A stretch of DNA of 64,000 nucleotides from Cyanomargarita calcarea GSE-NOS-MK-12-04C (GTDB lineage: Bacteria > Cyanobacteriota > Cyanobacteriia > Cyanobacteriales > Nostocaceae). A program made the position numbers and the translations under genes. The stretch is taken from contig JAHHGZ010000038.1 in assembly GCA_019359595.1 (NCBI GenBank), positions 25,663 to 89,662 of the forward strand, written 5' to 3'. The notes under the pieces were generated by a model. That model made no database searches. It worked only from the letters and a program-made list of their open reading frames with translations, and was not told the origin of the DNA. Below are positions 8,835 through 18,302 of this stretch, piece after piece. Position 1 is the stretch's first letter. The number at the start of each line of letters is the position of its first letter.

Positions 8835-11800
8835 TTAACTAATTTGATACCTTTGCATCAAGTCTTTAACTTGGGCTGCGACAAGAGGATGGGGATCGTT
8901 TTCTAACTGGGGTAGAACTTCTAGAAGAATACGAAGCGAAGCCATATTCAAATATGCGATCGCTGCTTCTCTTACTAAGCCTCTGGGATGACGTAAAGCA
9001 TGCACAACTTGGCTGGTTGTTAAGCGAATGCGAGCAGATAAAGCAAAATGAAAACAGCAAGCTAAACACCAGTCGGAAAGAGAATTTTCTTGCAGCAATA
9101 AACTGCGAGTGCGATCGCTTAATGTCATTTGTTGATATTCCACTATTCCGGCTTCTACAAGAGTTTGCAATTTTTCGTCAGGCAATCGCCGATCTAAAAT
9201 ATTTAGCAAAACAGATTTAATCTGCAAATTCACGGTATATTGCAGGATTTCTAACCCCCGTCCAAAGTTTTTTACTGATTCCGAACGAAGATTAAAAGCT
9301 ACAGCTTGAATCTTATCCAAGGGATAAAGTAGTTTTAGCAGTAACAATAAGCGCTCTTTGACATCAATTTCTACTTCTAGAAGCGCCCGTTGTAGTAACT
9401 CGCAAATCGCAATAATTCTCTGACTTGATTTATTCGTTTTAAAAGGATCTTGCGTTTGAAAGTTTATATACGCCGCGTAAATCGTGCCTTGAGTTTTTAA
9501 GTCTACATATGCGGCGTAAATATTACCTAAAAATCGTAATTCCTCGGTAATCAATTTTTCCACCTTCCTCTCATTTAGATGGTAATAAGAAATAGCATTT
9601 CCTTCATTTTGCAGTCTTTTAAGTAAAGTGCGGAGGATATGATCCCTCGTTGTCCCCCGAGAAGTTTCCAAATGCAACCATAAACTATCCATTGCCTCTG
9701 GAGTGGGAATTTGACCAATAGTTCGCCAAGCATACATCCTTGCTAGTTCTGGTTTGTAGAGATTGGTAGCTAGCTGTGACAACATTGGTAATCCTTCATT
9801 CTCCAGTTGTACCAGACCTCGTATTGCTGTTACTCGGGTTGATTTGTAGTAAAGTCCTGATAACAATGCCCAATAGAAATCCTCCAATTGAGTTGCTGCA
9901 ATCATTTCTAATACTGCACAACGCACCCTCAAAGAGTCATCTTTTAACAAATTCGGAATGTGAATTCGCAGTGCCTGTAAATAAACGACTTCTCTGAGAG
10001 CTTTAACTCCATTCACCCGTTCCAGTTCAAGTTTATGAGTGAGCATCTTTCGCAGGGTTTTTGTTGCCTCTGCCTTTTGGATCGGGGTTCCTTGACACAA
10101 TATTAATGCCGCCGCAGTCGCCCTAATCAAGCTGTTGTGTCCTTCTTCTAAATACTCTTCTAGTTGACTTAAATCGTGATTTGGCTCAGTCAACCAAACA
10201 TAGCGTAAAGCAAGGGCAAAAACGGGGGGTGAGGTTATGTGTGGTGCTTCTAAGAAAGCGCGGATTTCAGGCAAATAAGCGGGATTTGCATTTCTTGTTA
10301 GCATCACCTCCAAACTCAGTTTCTGTAAATCTGAGGGTAGCTTCGCAAGTAAGGGGGCTAAAACTTCTGTCGCTCCTTGGGGATCGATTTGGGATAAAAG
10401 TTCAATGCAGGAGCGTTTATCTGCCTCGGTGCCTTTTTCTCCTAAAGTTTTGATTACCGCTTGCTTGAATGCCAGCAAATCGACATCTGTACCGCTAAGT
10501 TTACCCCTCCCCGCACTCACAACTAAGAGATTGACGTATTGGGATTGCAACAGCCAAATTACTCCCAAACAGATGATCGCTATAAGCGCTGTTTCCACAA
10601 CCAACACGCTGTTTGATCTAGAGGGTAAAAACCGCCCAAAGAGCCAGAACGTAACTAAAATTAATATACCTGCTGTTCCAGCACCGACAGATTCCGCAAT
10701 TCCTCCTGATAATGTTTGTACGTAAGTGCGAATTCTCTCTGGGATTGGTTGAAACAGCAAAGGCCCGCTACTAGTGATAAAGGTATAGCGCAGAAGCTCG
10801 TCTAAGAACTTGAGAATTACTATCCCTGCGAAAAAGTTTTGCGATTGGTCGTTAGGAAACAAGCCCAGTAAAGGTATTGTTAATGGTAATAAAATTCCTA
10901 CCGTGGCTGGCAAAGTCGCAACAGTGACAAATACTCCGCAACGCTCAAGGATTCGGCTGGAGACAAACCATTGCATTGCTAGTTCGCACAGTCCGGCAAT
11001 GCCACCAAATATACCTAAGAAACTCGCAATTTGTTTGTCGTCATAATTTGATTTTATCTGGGTGAGATACTGAAAATCAATTAACACCCCGATCACTTGC
11101 AGCAGTGCAAAAAAGGCAAACAGCAGCCAAGCATAGCTTTTGAACGAACCAGAAAGCATCCGTCTTTTCTGTGAGTGTGCTTTTGGCATTGCTCGTTGTA
11201 GAGTGTCAGGAAAAGCTTGGCGATAGTTGCGACCTATATACCAAAGAATTCCTGCACCCAAAGCGATAAAGATCCCAGCAACTGGAATAATCACGTTATC
11301 TAGCCCAAAGAATAGCAATAGTAAAGGCAAACTAAAGCCAGCAATCACATCAGCGACTAAAATGCCACTGCTTACTAGTGGGTAGGTGCGCTTAATCTCC
11401 CGAATATTAAATAGCTGGTTGGCGGTAATTGAGGTATTCAGGTCATTGAGGACGTAAAATGCGTCTACCCAAAGCCGCAGCATAAAAATTGTGATGACTG
11501 CTAGTTGTGAAACTTGCAAACCCAGACGGAATAAGATTAATGGCGCAAACATCAAAGGGGCGATCGCCACAACTAACTTACGCAGTGGAAAAATCTTTTG
11601 CAGCCAAGAGTAAAAAAACACCAAAGAAGTACCCAGAACTGCACTGGCAATGTAAATCCAAGGCAGTGATGCAGAGCCATACTCATCTAAAAACAGCGCT
11701 ACTGTACTGTCTTCTGACCACCGTAATCCTATTGAAGTACAAGTGTAAAAAGCAAACATTAATAGAGTGCGATCGCTCTCCTCCGGTCGGAGATTCACCC

Positions 11801-11861
11801 ACTGTAGCAGTAGCTTGAAAATGCCTCTGTTTGGAGCAAACCAGTGATTTTTCAGTTCCAT
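8835..11861 (-). CDS. NTT/MFS-like membrane protein with C-terminal HEAT repeats
   Basis: A 1008-residue protein in two parts. Residues 1 to about 440 contain about 12 hydrophobic segments and resemble the nucleotide translocase (TLC) / major facilitator superfamily branch found in cyanobacteria. Residues from about 460 on are helical HEAT-like repeats (for example EVLAPLLAKLPSDLQKLSLEVML and RVNGVKALREVV). A tandem 13-residue duplication (GNIYAAYVDLKTQ / GTIYAAYINFQTQ) lies in the HEAT part. The substrate is unknown; the repeats suggest protein binding. The cNMP-binding protein downstream may act with it. The function of this architecture is not established as far as I know. Confidence 0.8.
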   Translation of the reverse strand: MELKNHWFAPNRGIFKLLLQWVNLRPEESDRTLLMFAFYTCTSIGLRWSEDSTVALFLDEYGSASLPWIYIASAVLGTSLVFFYSWLQKIFPLRKLVVAIAPLMFAPLILFRLGLQVSQLAVITIFMLRLWVDAFYVLNDLNTSITANQLFNIREIKRTYPLVSSGILVADVIAGFSLPLLLLFFGLDNVIIPVAGIFIALGAGILWYIGRNYRQAFPDTLQRAMPKAHSQKRRMLSGSFKSYAWLLFAFFALLQVIGVLIDFQYLTQIKSNYDDKQIASFLGIFGGIAGLCELAMQWFVSSRILERCGVFVTVATLPATVGILLPLTIPLLGLFPNDQSQNFFAGIVILKFLDELLRYTFITSSGPLLFQPIPERIRTYVQTLSGGIAESVGAGTAGILILVTFWLFGRFLPSRSNSVLVVETALIAIICLGVIWLLQSQYVNLLVVSAGRGKLSGTDVDLLAFKQAVIKTLGEKGTEADKRSCIELLSQIDPQGATEVLAPLLAKLPSDLQKLSLEVMLTRNANPAYLPEIRAFLEAPHITSPPVFALALRYVWLTEPNHDLSQLEEYLEEGHNSLIRATAAALILCQGTPIQKAEATKTLRKMLTHKLELERVNGVKALREVVYLQALRIHIPNLLKDDSLRVRCAVLEMIAATQLEDFYWALLSGLYYKSTRVTAIRGLVQLENEGLPMLSQLATNLYKPELARMYAWRTIGQIPTPEAMDSLWLHLETSRGTTRDHILRTLLKRLQNEGNAISYYHLNERKVEKLITEELRFLGNIYAAYVDLKTQGTIYAAYINFQTQDPFKTNKSSQRIIAICELLQRALLEVEIDVKERLLLLLKLLYPLDKIQAVAFNLRSESVKNFGRGLEILQYTVNLQIKSVLLNILDRRLPDEKLQTLVEAGIVEYQQMTLSDRTRSLLLQENSLSDWCLACCFHFALSARIRLTTSQVVHALRHPRGLVREAAIAYLNMASLRILLEVLPQLENDPHPLVAAQVKDLMQRYQIS

Positions 11862-12086
11862 CTAGCCTAACTTTCTGGTGGATTCACACCCCAATGGGCA
11901 CAAAAAAGGAAACAGTCACCAGTTTTTTCACTCTTGCACCATAAACAGCAAAAGTCCTGAGTAACTGAGTATTATTTTTCCCACTCAGGACTCAGGACTA
12001 TCGGTTTTTCAGAAATTTTTTAATTAGGAAACCGAAAAATATGGAGGAAAACGGAACAGAAAAATTTTCTCCCCTCCCGTACTCTA

Positions 12087-12128
12087 GGGGTTTCCCCGCG
12101 CCTCCTCCAGTACGGCAGGGGAAACCCC
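12087..12128 (-). terminator. hairpin downstream of infC
   Basis: A perfect 11-bp stem (GGGGTTTCCCC at 12087-12097 with GGGGAAACCCC at 12118-12128) begins 5 bp beyond the infC stop codon on the minus strand. A weak T-rich stretch follows only later, so this may be a stable 3' end or a processing hairpin. Confidence 0.6.
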
Positions 12129-12132
12129 AGCC

Positions 12133-12666
12133 CTACTTCTTAGGAGAGATGAGCATCATCATATTTCGCCCTTCTTTCTTAGGCATTTGCTGCACTTCGC
12201 CAAAAGGTTCTAAATCTGTCGCCATTTTTTTGAGCAATGTTTCTGCCAAGTCGCTGTGTTGAATTTCTCGACCACGGAACATTACAGTCGCTTTCACTTT
12301 ATCCCCATCTTTCAGAAAGCGCTCGGCTTGCTTGACACGAACGTTGTAGTCGTGTTCTTCTATCTTATAGCGCATCTTCACTTCTTTCACATCAGCCGTG
12401 TGCTGCTTTTTACGGGCTTCCCGCGCTTTCTTTTCTTGTTCAAACTTGTATTTCCCATAGTCCATGATCCGACAAACCGGCGGATCGGCCTTGTCACTGA
12501 GTAGCACCAGATCAAGCTCTTTTTCTTCTGCTAGTTGCAGTGCTTCCTGTGGGGTCAGAATCCCCAACTGTGCGCCATCAGTATCAATGACCCGAATTTT
12601 CGGGAAGCGAATTCTTTCGTTAATTTGGGGCAGATCGCGGGTTCTTTTTTTCTCAATCACAGGCAT
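12133..12666 (-). CDS. infC: translation initiation factor IF-3
   Basis: Binds the 30S subunit, prevents premature joining with 50S and checks initiator tRNA pairing. The 177-residue product has the typical N-domain start ([21 protein letters not shown]), the conserved [20 protein letters not shown] linker region, and the C-domain ([13 protein letters not shown]). The ATG start chosen here, giving [14 protein letters not shown], is the usual cyanobacterial one; bacteria such as E. coli use AUU for autoregulation. No rpmI-rplT genes follow, which is normal for cyanobacteria. Confidence 0.95.
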   Translation of the reverse strand: MPVIEKKRTRDLPQINERIRFPKIRVIDTDGAQLGILTPQEALQLAEEKELDLVLLSDKADPPVCRIMDYGKYKFEQEKKAREARKKQHTADVKEVKMRYKIEEHDYNVRVKQAERFLKDGDKVKATVMFRGREIQHSDLAETLLKKMATDLEPFGEVQQMPKKEGRNMMMLISPKK

Positions 12667-13357
12667 TATGATTTCTGGGAGCTCTTTGCTTAAGGATTTG
12701 GATGAGTTTTATTTGGGGTGCCTCAGGAATAAAATACTGATATCGCTGAGGACTTTAATTGATGAAACTATATTTCTAGGGTAACTAATCCTGAATTCTA
12801 GTGTCACGTTGGTTATATATGTTATTCTACTCACTCAAAGAGAGTTTCTATTGAATAGTTAATCTAAATTACACAACCGCAACAATCATTAACTATTGTA
12901 ACATTTCTTTGTCAAGTCATTGACATTTATTTTTGTAGTATATTTGCGGAAAAAGTTGATATATACGTAACACAGCTTGAGAACAGTACTGTTGTTTAAG
13001 TGCTTAGTTAAGGAGCTACTTCAGTATTTATCATTATTCTAATGTCACAATTAAAACTAAAACATATTTAATAGATGTTTTTTGCAAGCAGCCAAACATC
13101 ATGAAGTTATATAATTAGCATAAAGGAATAAAGGAAGTGATCGCTCTGAAACACCGAATCGGGCTATAAGAACAAGAACCATACCGAGTCTATGTTTGTG
13201 CAACATTATTTTTTTGAGTTTTAAATATTAAGTTTTATCCTCGCTGTTCTTGTTAATACCCCGACCTAATCGGGGTCGCCCGTTTTGAGTTGGGGTCCAA
13301 GTCCACATATATAAACCTCCTTCTTCCTTCTTCCTTCTTCCTTCATTCAAATTATTT
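12667..13357. other. gene-free region between infC and hydrolase
   Basis: About 690 bp without a plausible ORF. It holds the leaders of two divergent genes. The right end (about 13240-13345) is a copy of a dispersed repeat that also occurs near 24.0, 54.5 and 59.5 kb. The rest is AT-rich with no recognised motif. Confidence 0.6.
13240..13345 (+). repeat. dispersed intergenic element, copy A
   Basis: Contains TTAATACCCCGACC, a short inverted repeat (CCCCGACC / GGTCGCCC), CCCGTTTTGAGTTGGGGTCC, then CCACATATATAAACCTCC and a run of CTTCCTT repeats. The same order of blocks recurs at about 54515-54620 and, more diverged or inverted, at 24000-24123 and 59505-59635. Confidence 0.75.
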
Positions 13358-14335
13358 ATGACTACTGCCATCCACTGGAACCAACGAGTAGGGAATCAAA
13401 GAGACTGGGTTTGGCGGGGTTGGCAAACGCGCTACACCTACATCCGGCCTATCGAGAATAATCAAGAATCAACACCATTGATTTTACTACACGGCTTTGG
13501 TGCTTCCATTGGTCATTGGCGACATAATTTAGAAGTACTGGGAGAAAAGCACACTGTTTACGCTCTAGATATGTTGGGTTGGGGTGCTTCAGAAAAAGCC
13601 TCAGCTAATTACAGCGTAAATCTCTGGGTAGAGCAGGTTTACGATTTTTGGAAAACATTCATTCGTCAACCAGTGATATTAGTCGGTAATTCCCTTGGTT
13701 CGCTGGTTTGCCTAGCAGCAGCAGCAGCTCATCCAGATATGGTGCAAGGTGTGGTGATGATGAGCTTGCCCGATCCGACATTGGAAGAAGAAGCTATTCC
13801 ACCTGTATTGCGACCACTGGTCATGGCAATCAAAAATTTTGTCGCTTCCCCGGTCTTGCTAAAACCATTATTTAACTTTGTCCGCCAACCAAGTGTCCTG
13901 CGTCGTTGGGCTGCGATCGCCTACGCCAATCCAGAAGCTGTTACCGATGAACTAATAGACATTATCGCAGGACCCCCCCAAGACCGGGGTTCTGTTCGGG
14001 CTTTTATCGCTCTGTTCAAAGCCTCGATTCAAGCTGACTACAGTCCTAATGTCAAAGCAGTTTTACCAAACATAACAATTCCCATGCTCTTAATTTGGGG
14101 GAAAAAAGACCGATTTGTTCCTCCAGCACTTGCAAGTAAATTTGCTCAGTACAATCAGAATTTAGAATTGCTTGATTTGGAAGATGTGGGGCACTGTCCC
14201 CATGATGAGTCTCCAGAACAAGTGAACCGCGCAATTTTGGATTGGGTTAGTAAAACTTTAAATTTTCAAAACTCTATTAATAAGACCACGGTATTAGCTG
14301 GCATAGCCGACCTTGCACCTACCCTAGAAGGGTAG
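13358..14335 (+). CDS. alpha/beta hydrolase fold protein
   Basis: A 325-residue serine hydrolase-like protein of unknown substrate. It has the oxyanion motif LLHGFGAS, the nucleophile elbow VGNSLGS with Ser112, and the late histidine His279 in VGHCPHDESPEQ; the acid is probably in WGKKDRFVP. A cap region lies between. Such proteins in cyanobacteria are related to pheophytinase-like and chlorophyll-metabolism hydrolases, but I cannot place this one more closely. The last dozen or so residues (GIADLAPTLEG) are encoded by sequence resembling the 127-bp repeat that follows, so the native C-terminus may have been extended. No clear ribosome binding site; the start follows dispersed element copy A. 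Confidence 0.8.
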   Translation: MTTAIHWNQRVGNQRDWVWRGWQTRYTYIRPIENNQESTPLILLHGFGASIGHWRHNLEVLGEKHTVYALDMLGWGASEKASANYSVNLWVEQVYDFWKTFIRQPVILVGNSLGSLVCLAAAAAHPDMVQGVVMMSLPDPTLEEEAIPPVLRPLVMAIKNFVASPVLLKPLFNFVRQPSVLRRWAAIAYANPEAVTDELIDIIAGPPQDRGSVRAFIALFKASIQADYSPNVKAVLPNITIPMLLIWGKKDRFVPPALASKFAQYNQNLELLDLEDVGHCPHDESPEQVNRAILDWVSKTLNFQNSINKTTVLAGIADLAPTLEG

Positions 14336-14356
14336 GGCTAATTATACAAAGCCCGC

Positions 14357-14822
14357 CTGCGCGGGCTACAGGGATCTTAATTTTCTTAGTCCACCTACGT
14401 GGACTTGGTAAATTTAGCCACACCCTTCTTGGGTGACGGCTAATGATATATATGCCCTTAGCCTTCGGTGTAAGGTAGCTCGCGCAGGTGGGCTACAGGG
14501 ATCTTAATTTTCTTAGTCCACGTAGGTAGACTTGGTAAATTTAGCCGCACCCTTCTAGGGTGACGGCTAATGATATATACGCCCTTAGCGTTCGGTGTAA
14601 GGTAGCTCGCGCAGGTGGGCTACAGGGATCTTAATTTTCTTAGTCCACGTAGGTAGACTTGGTAAATTTAGCCGCACCCTTCTAGGGTGACGGCTAATGA
14701 TATATACGCCCTTAGCGTTCGGTGTAAGGTAGCTCGCGCAGGTGGGCTACAGGGATCTTAATTTTCTTAGTCCACGTAGGTGGACTTGGTAAATTTAGCC
14801 GCACCCTTCTAGGGTGACGGCA
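14357..14822. repeat. 127-bp tandem repeat array, about 3.7 copies
   Basis: GGGATCTTAATTTTCTTAG occurs at 14371, 14498, 14625 and 14752, an exact spacing of 127 bp each time. The first copy differs at some positions, the inner copies are nearly identical, and the last is truncated. Each unit contains three inverted repeats: an AGTCCAC/GTGGACT type (AGTCCACCTACGTGGACT in copy one), CACCCTTCTAGGGTG, and AGCTCGCGCAGGTGGGCT. It fills the gap between the hydrolase and the BON gene. No ORF runs through it, and the unit is too long for CRISPR. Confidence 0.93.
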
Positions 14823-14850
14823 TCTGGTGGAAAATGTGATATCAAGAACG

Positions 14851-15222
14851 TTAACCGATTGTCACTTGGCTTGTATCAACCGCTGCAGCGCCATTAACCG
14901 ATCGCGCGACAGAAGCCATTTTGTTCAGAATATCTTGACTTGGGACTTTACCTTTTAATACCACGGTAGCGCTGGTCTGAGCCACCCATAAAGTATCAAT
15001 ATCATCTAGTTGTGCATCTTGGTCAAAAGCTAATGCTACCCGCTTGGCTAAACCACTTTGGTCATATTCCCCATTTAAGCCAACACGTTCTGGGGCAATT
15101 GATTGAGTAGCCGTAGGTGCAGCAGCAGTAGGTGTTTCTTGTTGCTGTACAACTTCGGGAGTAGGATTTACCTGGGCATTTTCAGGTTTTTCCATTCCAA
15201 ACAGTCTTTTTAACCAACCCAT
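14851..15222 (-). CDS. BON domain protein
   Basis: A small protein of 123 residues with an N-terminal amphipathic segment (MGWLKRLFGMEKPEN), an Ala/Thr/Gln-rich linker and a C-terminal BON domain (about residues 58-123: VALAFDQDAQLDDIDTLWVA, TVVLKGKVPSQDILNKM, VNGAAAVDTSQV). BON domains bind phospholipid or act as periplasmic or membrane-associated modules. I chose the start at 15222 because AGGAG precedes it by 8 bases; a frame extension to 15285 has no such site. Convergent with the hydrolase gene across the 127-bp repeat. Confidence 0.85.
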   Translation of the reverse strand: MGWLKRLFGMEKPENAQVNPTPEVVQQQETPTAAAPTATQSIAPERVGLNGEYDQSGLAKRVALAFDQDAQLDDIDTLWVAQTSATVVLKGKVPSQDILNKMASVARSVNGAAAVDTSQVTIG

Positions 15223-15378
15223 AAACTTTTCTCCTATTCGGTTAATGACTCTATCAATATAGAGGCTTGAACTAAATGCCGTCATCTATCTTTGATTTGA
15301 TAAAGACTCAGCAAATCTATACTTTTAGTGTGATTTTTAATGCATCTGTGGCAACGGTTGAAAAACGGATGTAACTTA

Positions 15379-15413
15379 AAGATCCCCGACTTCTCTAAGA
15401 AGTCGGGGATCTT
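15379..15413. terminator. palindromic terminator, CCCGACTTCTT family
   Basis: A perfect 16-bp stem (AAGATCCCCGACTTCT and its complement) with a 3-base loop lies between the FTR1 stop and the BON gene, followed by a T-rich stretch on the plus strand and preceded by A-rich sequence. Similar palindromes occur at 20261 and 39981. Confidence 0.8.
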
Positions 15414-15438
15414 ATTTATTAGTTATACTTGCCATCGC

Positions 15439-16401
15439 TTACCCATTAATAATTGGTTTTTGAGCAGGCGGAATATTCTTGCCAGAAGAGGGAACATTAG
15501 CAGTGATGCTACTTAAATACAAACTGCCGACGGTGAATAAAAACACAAGATATCCGACTGCTTGCAGGAAATAGAGTTTTTCTCTGTAGCCAAATAAAGA
15601 TTTGAGAATGATGCCAGGAAATTGGGCTTCAGGTAAAACTTTGGAGGCATTCCAAACCATTGGTCCCAAAATGCATGAGTGGACTGCGTTCAAATGGTCG
15701 TAATAAAAACAAAGGTTCTCTGAGGTTGAGTTAGTTAATGACAGGTTCGCAAGAGCGGCGTCAAAGTTTTTCAGGACAGACACTACTAAACCGGCGACAA
15801 TTAACACTAACAACAGGCCCATGACTTGGAAAAATTGGCGAATGTTTATTTTTACGCCCAATTTAAATAAAAGCACACCGATAATTGCTGCGACGACAAT
15901 CCCCGCAAGTGCGCCAATTGCTTGCACTAAACCAGCATTAAAATTAGCTGCTAAAAACAGAACCGTTTCAAAGCCTTCGCGAACAACAGCAATCAAAACC
16001 AAGCTAAAAACGCCCCAACCAGCCTGAGAATTCTGTGTTAGGGCGTCTGTGATGGCTCCTTCAACTGTCGCTTTCATAAATTTGGCTTGTTTCGTCATCC
16101 AAATCAGCATCCAACTGAGCATGGCGATCGCTAATACACCAAATACGCTTCCCAAAATCGGTTTGACTACAGTCGTGTATTCGGGATTAACTGCTCCTAA
16201 AGTTTGAATCAACCAATTGAACAGCACAGCCAACAAGACACTCGCGGCAATGCCCACGCCAACACCAGCATATACCCAGCGGTTTAATTCAGATTGTTTG
16301 GCTTTTGCTAAAGAAGCTAACACAATACCAACAACAAGAGCCGCTTCCACTCCTTCTCGAAGGGCGATCGCAAAACTAGGTAAGGCAGTACTTAAATCCA
16401 T
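15439..16401 (-). CDS. FTR1 family iron permease
   Basis: Membrane permease for high-affinity iron uptake, related to EfeU and yeast Ftr1. The 320-residue protein has two REGxE iron-binding motifs, REGVE at 15-19 and REGFE at 141-145, and about seven hydrophobic segments. Its neighbour 79 bp upstream on the same strand is a bacterioferritin-like gene, so uptake and storage may be co-expressed. No EfeO/EfeB partners are present in the window. A strong palindrome follows the stop codon. Confidence 0.9.
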   Translation of the reverse strand: MDLSTALPSFAIALREGVEAALVVGIVLASLAKAKQSELNRWVYAGVGVGIAASVLLAVLFNWLIQTLGAVNPEYTTVVKPILGSVFGVLAIAMLSWMLIWMTKQAKFMKATVEGAITDALTQNSQAGWGVFSLVLIAVVREGFETVLFLAANFNAGLVQAIGALAGIVVAAIIGVLLFKLGVKINIRQFFQVMGLLLVLIVAGLVVSVLKNFDAALANLSLTNSTSENLCFYYDHLNAVHSCILGPMVWNASKVLPEAQFPGIILKSLFGYREKLYFLQAVGYLVFLFTVGSLYLSSITANVPSSGKNIPPAQKPIING

Positions 16402-16480
16402 AATTAACAGTCAAGAGTCCATAGTCTATAGTCTATAGTCGAATATTAATTTTTGACTCTTGACTCTTGACTTTTGAGCG

Positions 16481-16915
16481 TTAACTAAAATCGCGTAACA
16501 TTTTTTTCAGTTCTAAACCGTGTAGTTCTTCCTGTCCAATCATGCCCCGCACAAATTCTTCTAAATAAATACTGGCATCAGTCACAACATCTAGTAGAGC
16601 TTTGTACAAATCTAGAGCTTTTGTCTCATGGGCTAAACTTTCTGACAAAATATCTTTGATAGAGTGTTTGTGGGATTCCTCCATTTGGGCAATTTTCAGG
16701 TTGGGATGTCCATCTAAACCTGTGACGATTTCTCCCACTTGTTGGGCATGAAGTAGAGACTCGGTTGCCTGAGCTTTCAAAAAAGTGACAATTGGAATGC
16801 GATTGGGGCCAGTCACCATGAGGGAATAGTGCGTGTAGCGTACAACTCCTGCTAATTCAAATTCCATGACGGTGTTTAGCAGTTCGATTGTTTTTTTACT
16901 GTCGAGTTCGCGCAT
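16481..16915 (-). CDS. bacterioferritin-like protein
   Basis: A 144-residue four-helix ferritin-like protein. The Glu-rich helices EFELAGVVRYTHYS (helix A), ATESLLHAQQVGEIV (helix B), ESLAHETKALDLYKALLDV (helix C) and VRGMIGQEELHGLELKKML (helix D) supply the Glu and His residues expected for a di-iron site. It is somewhat shorter than classical bacterioferritin (about 158 residues), and I did not identify the haem-binding methionine with certainty. It precedes the FTR1 gene, suggesting a small iron uptake and storage operon. Confidence 0.82.
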   Translation of the reverse strand: MRELDSKKTIELLNTVMEFELAGVVRYTHYSLMVTGPNRIPIVTFLKAQATESLLHAQQVGEIVTGLDGHPNLKIAQMEESHKHSIKDILSESLAHETKALDLYKALLDVVTDASIYLEEFVRGMIGQEELHGLELKKMLRDFS

Positions 16916-17472
16916 GAGTCGTTTATCGTTTGTAGGTGCAACCCGATGTTTCTACGTTTGGGGAGTCAGCGGGTTACGTTTACAGAAGTCAGGAAAGGGG
17001 GTAAAAGAAATTAAGGGCAGCAATCGCAATCATTGGATATCCTGTTGCGGTGCGTGCAGTCGTCCCAAAAATTGTTGAAGACGAGACAAACACACTCCAA
17101 GCCAACTTGCAACCTTGCCAAATTCCAACCTTACTCGATATGCACGAGTAAAGTTGTTTAATAGACTGCTTAATAATAAAATAATTTCTTGCAATTCTAT
17201 CTCAATTAATATACCCTTTATTTTCCTCAATTAAGAGAGTTTAGCATTAATTTTTGAGATGGTAATTGTAATTGGGCTTCTTAGTATAAGCATTGTCAAG
17301 AATCTTTGCTAACAAACTAATGTATAAAATGAGTTATATTACTTGTAGCTCAATGAGATTAAGCACCCGAAGAATGGTTATCCGAATGTATTGATTAGAT
17401 TTTTTAACTCTTTACGCCTTATTCGTCAATCTTGTTAATATAGTCTTTGGCTCTTAAGTAAGGTAAGATAAT
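16916..17472. other. divergent intergenic region, bfr-like / cbiM
   Basis: About 560 bp between the minus-strand iron genes and the plus-strand cobalt/nickel transporter. It must hold both promoters. I searched for B12-box-like sequence (GCCACTG) and saw none. One minus-strand frame of 66 residues (17030-17230) is open but has no recognisable family features. Confidence 0.5.
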
Positions 17473-18243
17473 TTGTCAAGAATAACTTTGAAACCCAAAC
17501 GTTCATTGCTCGTCCTGATAGGTGTTTTAAGCTTTTATTTTATTGTTAGTGCTGCTACACCGGTCTACGCTATGCACATTATGGAAGGGTATTTACCAGT
17601 GCAGTGGGCGATTTTTTGGTGGGTAGTAGCGTTACCATTTTTTGTTTTAGGATTGCGATCGCTCAAGAAAATCACTGAAGCCAATCCAGAATTAAAATTA
17701 CTTCTAGCGCTAGCAGGAGCATTTACTTTTGTTCTGTCGGCATTAAAAATACCTTCAGTTACAGGTAGCAGTTCTCACCCGACAGGTACAGGATTAGGGG
17801 CAGTATTATTTGGGCCTTTATCCATGTCAGTGTTAGGTAGTCTGGTATTGCTGTTTCAAGCAATACTACTGGCACATGGCGGCCTAACAACACTGGGAGC
17901 AAATGCATTCTCAATGGCAATAACAGGTCCATTTGTTGCCTACTGGATATATTGCTTAGTAATCAAAAGTGGTAACCAACGATTAGCAATATTCCTTGCA
18001 TCTGCTTTGGCAGATTTAGTAACTTATATTGTCACTTCTGTGCAACTAGCTTTAGCATTTCCCGCAGCAACAGGTGGATTTATCGCATCATTCCTAAAAT
18101 TCGCCGGAATCTTTGCGATTACGCAAATTCCTTTAGCAATCAGCGAAGGGCTTTTAACAGTGCTAGTGTGGAATTGGCTATCTAGCTATGGTCGTGAAGA
18201 ATTGCAGATGTTGCAGTTAATTAAACAAGAAAAACCTTCCTAG
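17473..18243 (+). CDS. cbiM: ECF-type cobalt/nickel transporter, substrate-binding CbiM
   Basis: The S component of a Co2+ or Ni2+ energy-coupling-factor transporter. The first about 33 residues form a cleavable signal sequence, after which the mature N-terminus would be MHIMEGYLP, whose Met-His start is a metal ligand in characterised CbiM/NikM proteins. Conserved segments [17 protein letters not shown] and [18 protein letters not shown] follow. The 256-residue length includes the signal peptide. The start is TTG with an AAGG about 11 bases upstream. First of four overlapping or closely spaced genes, cbiM-cbiN-cbiQ-cbiO. Confidence 0.92.
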   Translation: MSRITLKPKRSLLVLIGVLSFYFIVSAATPVYAMHIMEGYLPVQWAIFWWVVALPFFVLGLRSLKKITEANPELKLLLALAGAFTFVLSALKIPSVTGSSSHPTGTGLGAVLFGPLSMSVLGSLVLLFQAILLAHGGLTTLGANAFSMAITGPFVAYWIYCLVIKSGNQRLAIFLASALADLVTYIVTSVQLALAFPAATGGFIASFLKFAGIFAITQIPLAISEGLLTVLVWNWLSSYGREELQMLQLIKQEKPS

Positions 18244-18302
18244 GCAATCCCAAAAACTTTGCATCCTTCTGCGTTTTAAATCCATCGGAGTAAATCTAAC
18301 TC

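Noticed and set aside
17030..17230. 66-residue minus-strand ORF between the bacterioferritin-like gene and cbiM
   Set aside because: No family features and no clear ribosome binding site; it may be a chance frame or a remnant, so I did not call a gene.
17231..17472. Cobalamin or Ni/Co riboswitch before cbiM
   Set aside because: No B12 box or conserved core was seen; the same holds before cobB (5311-5488) and the second cbiM.
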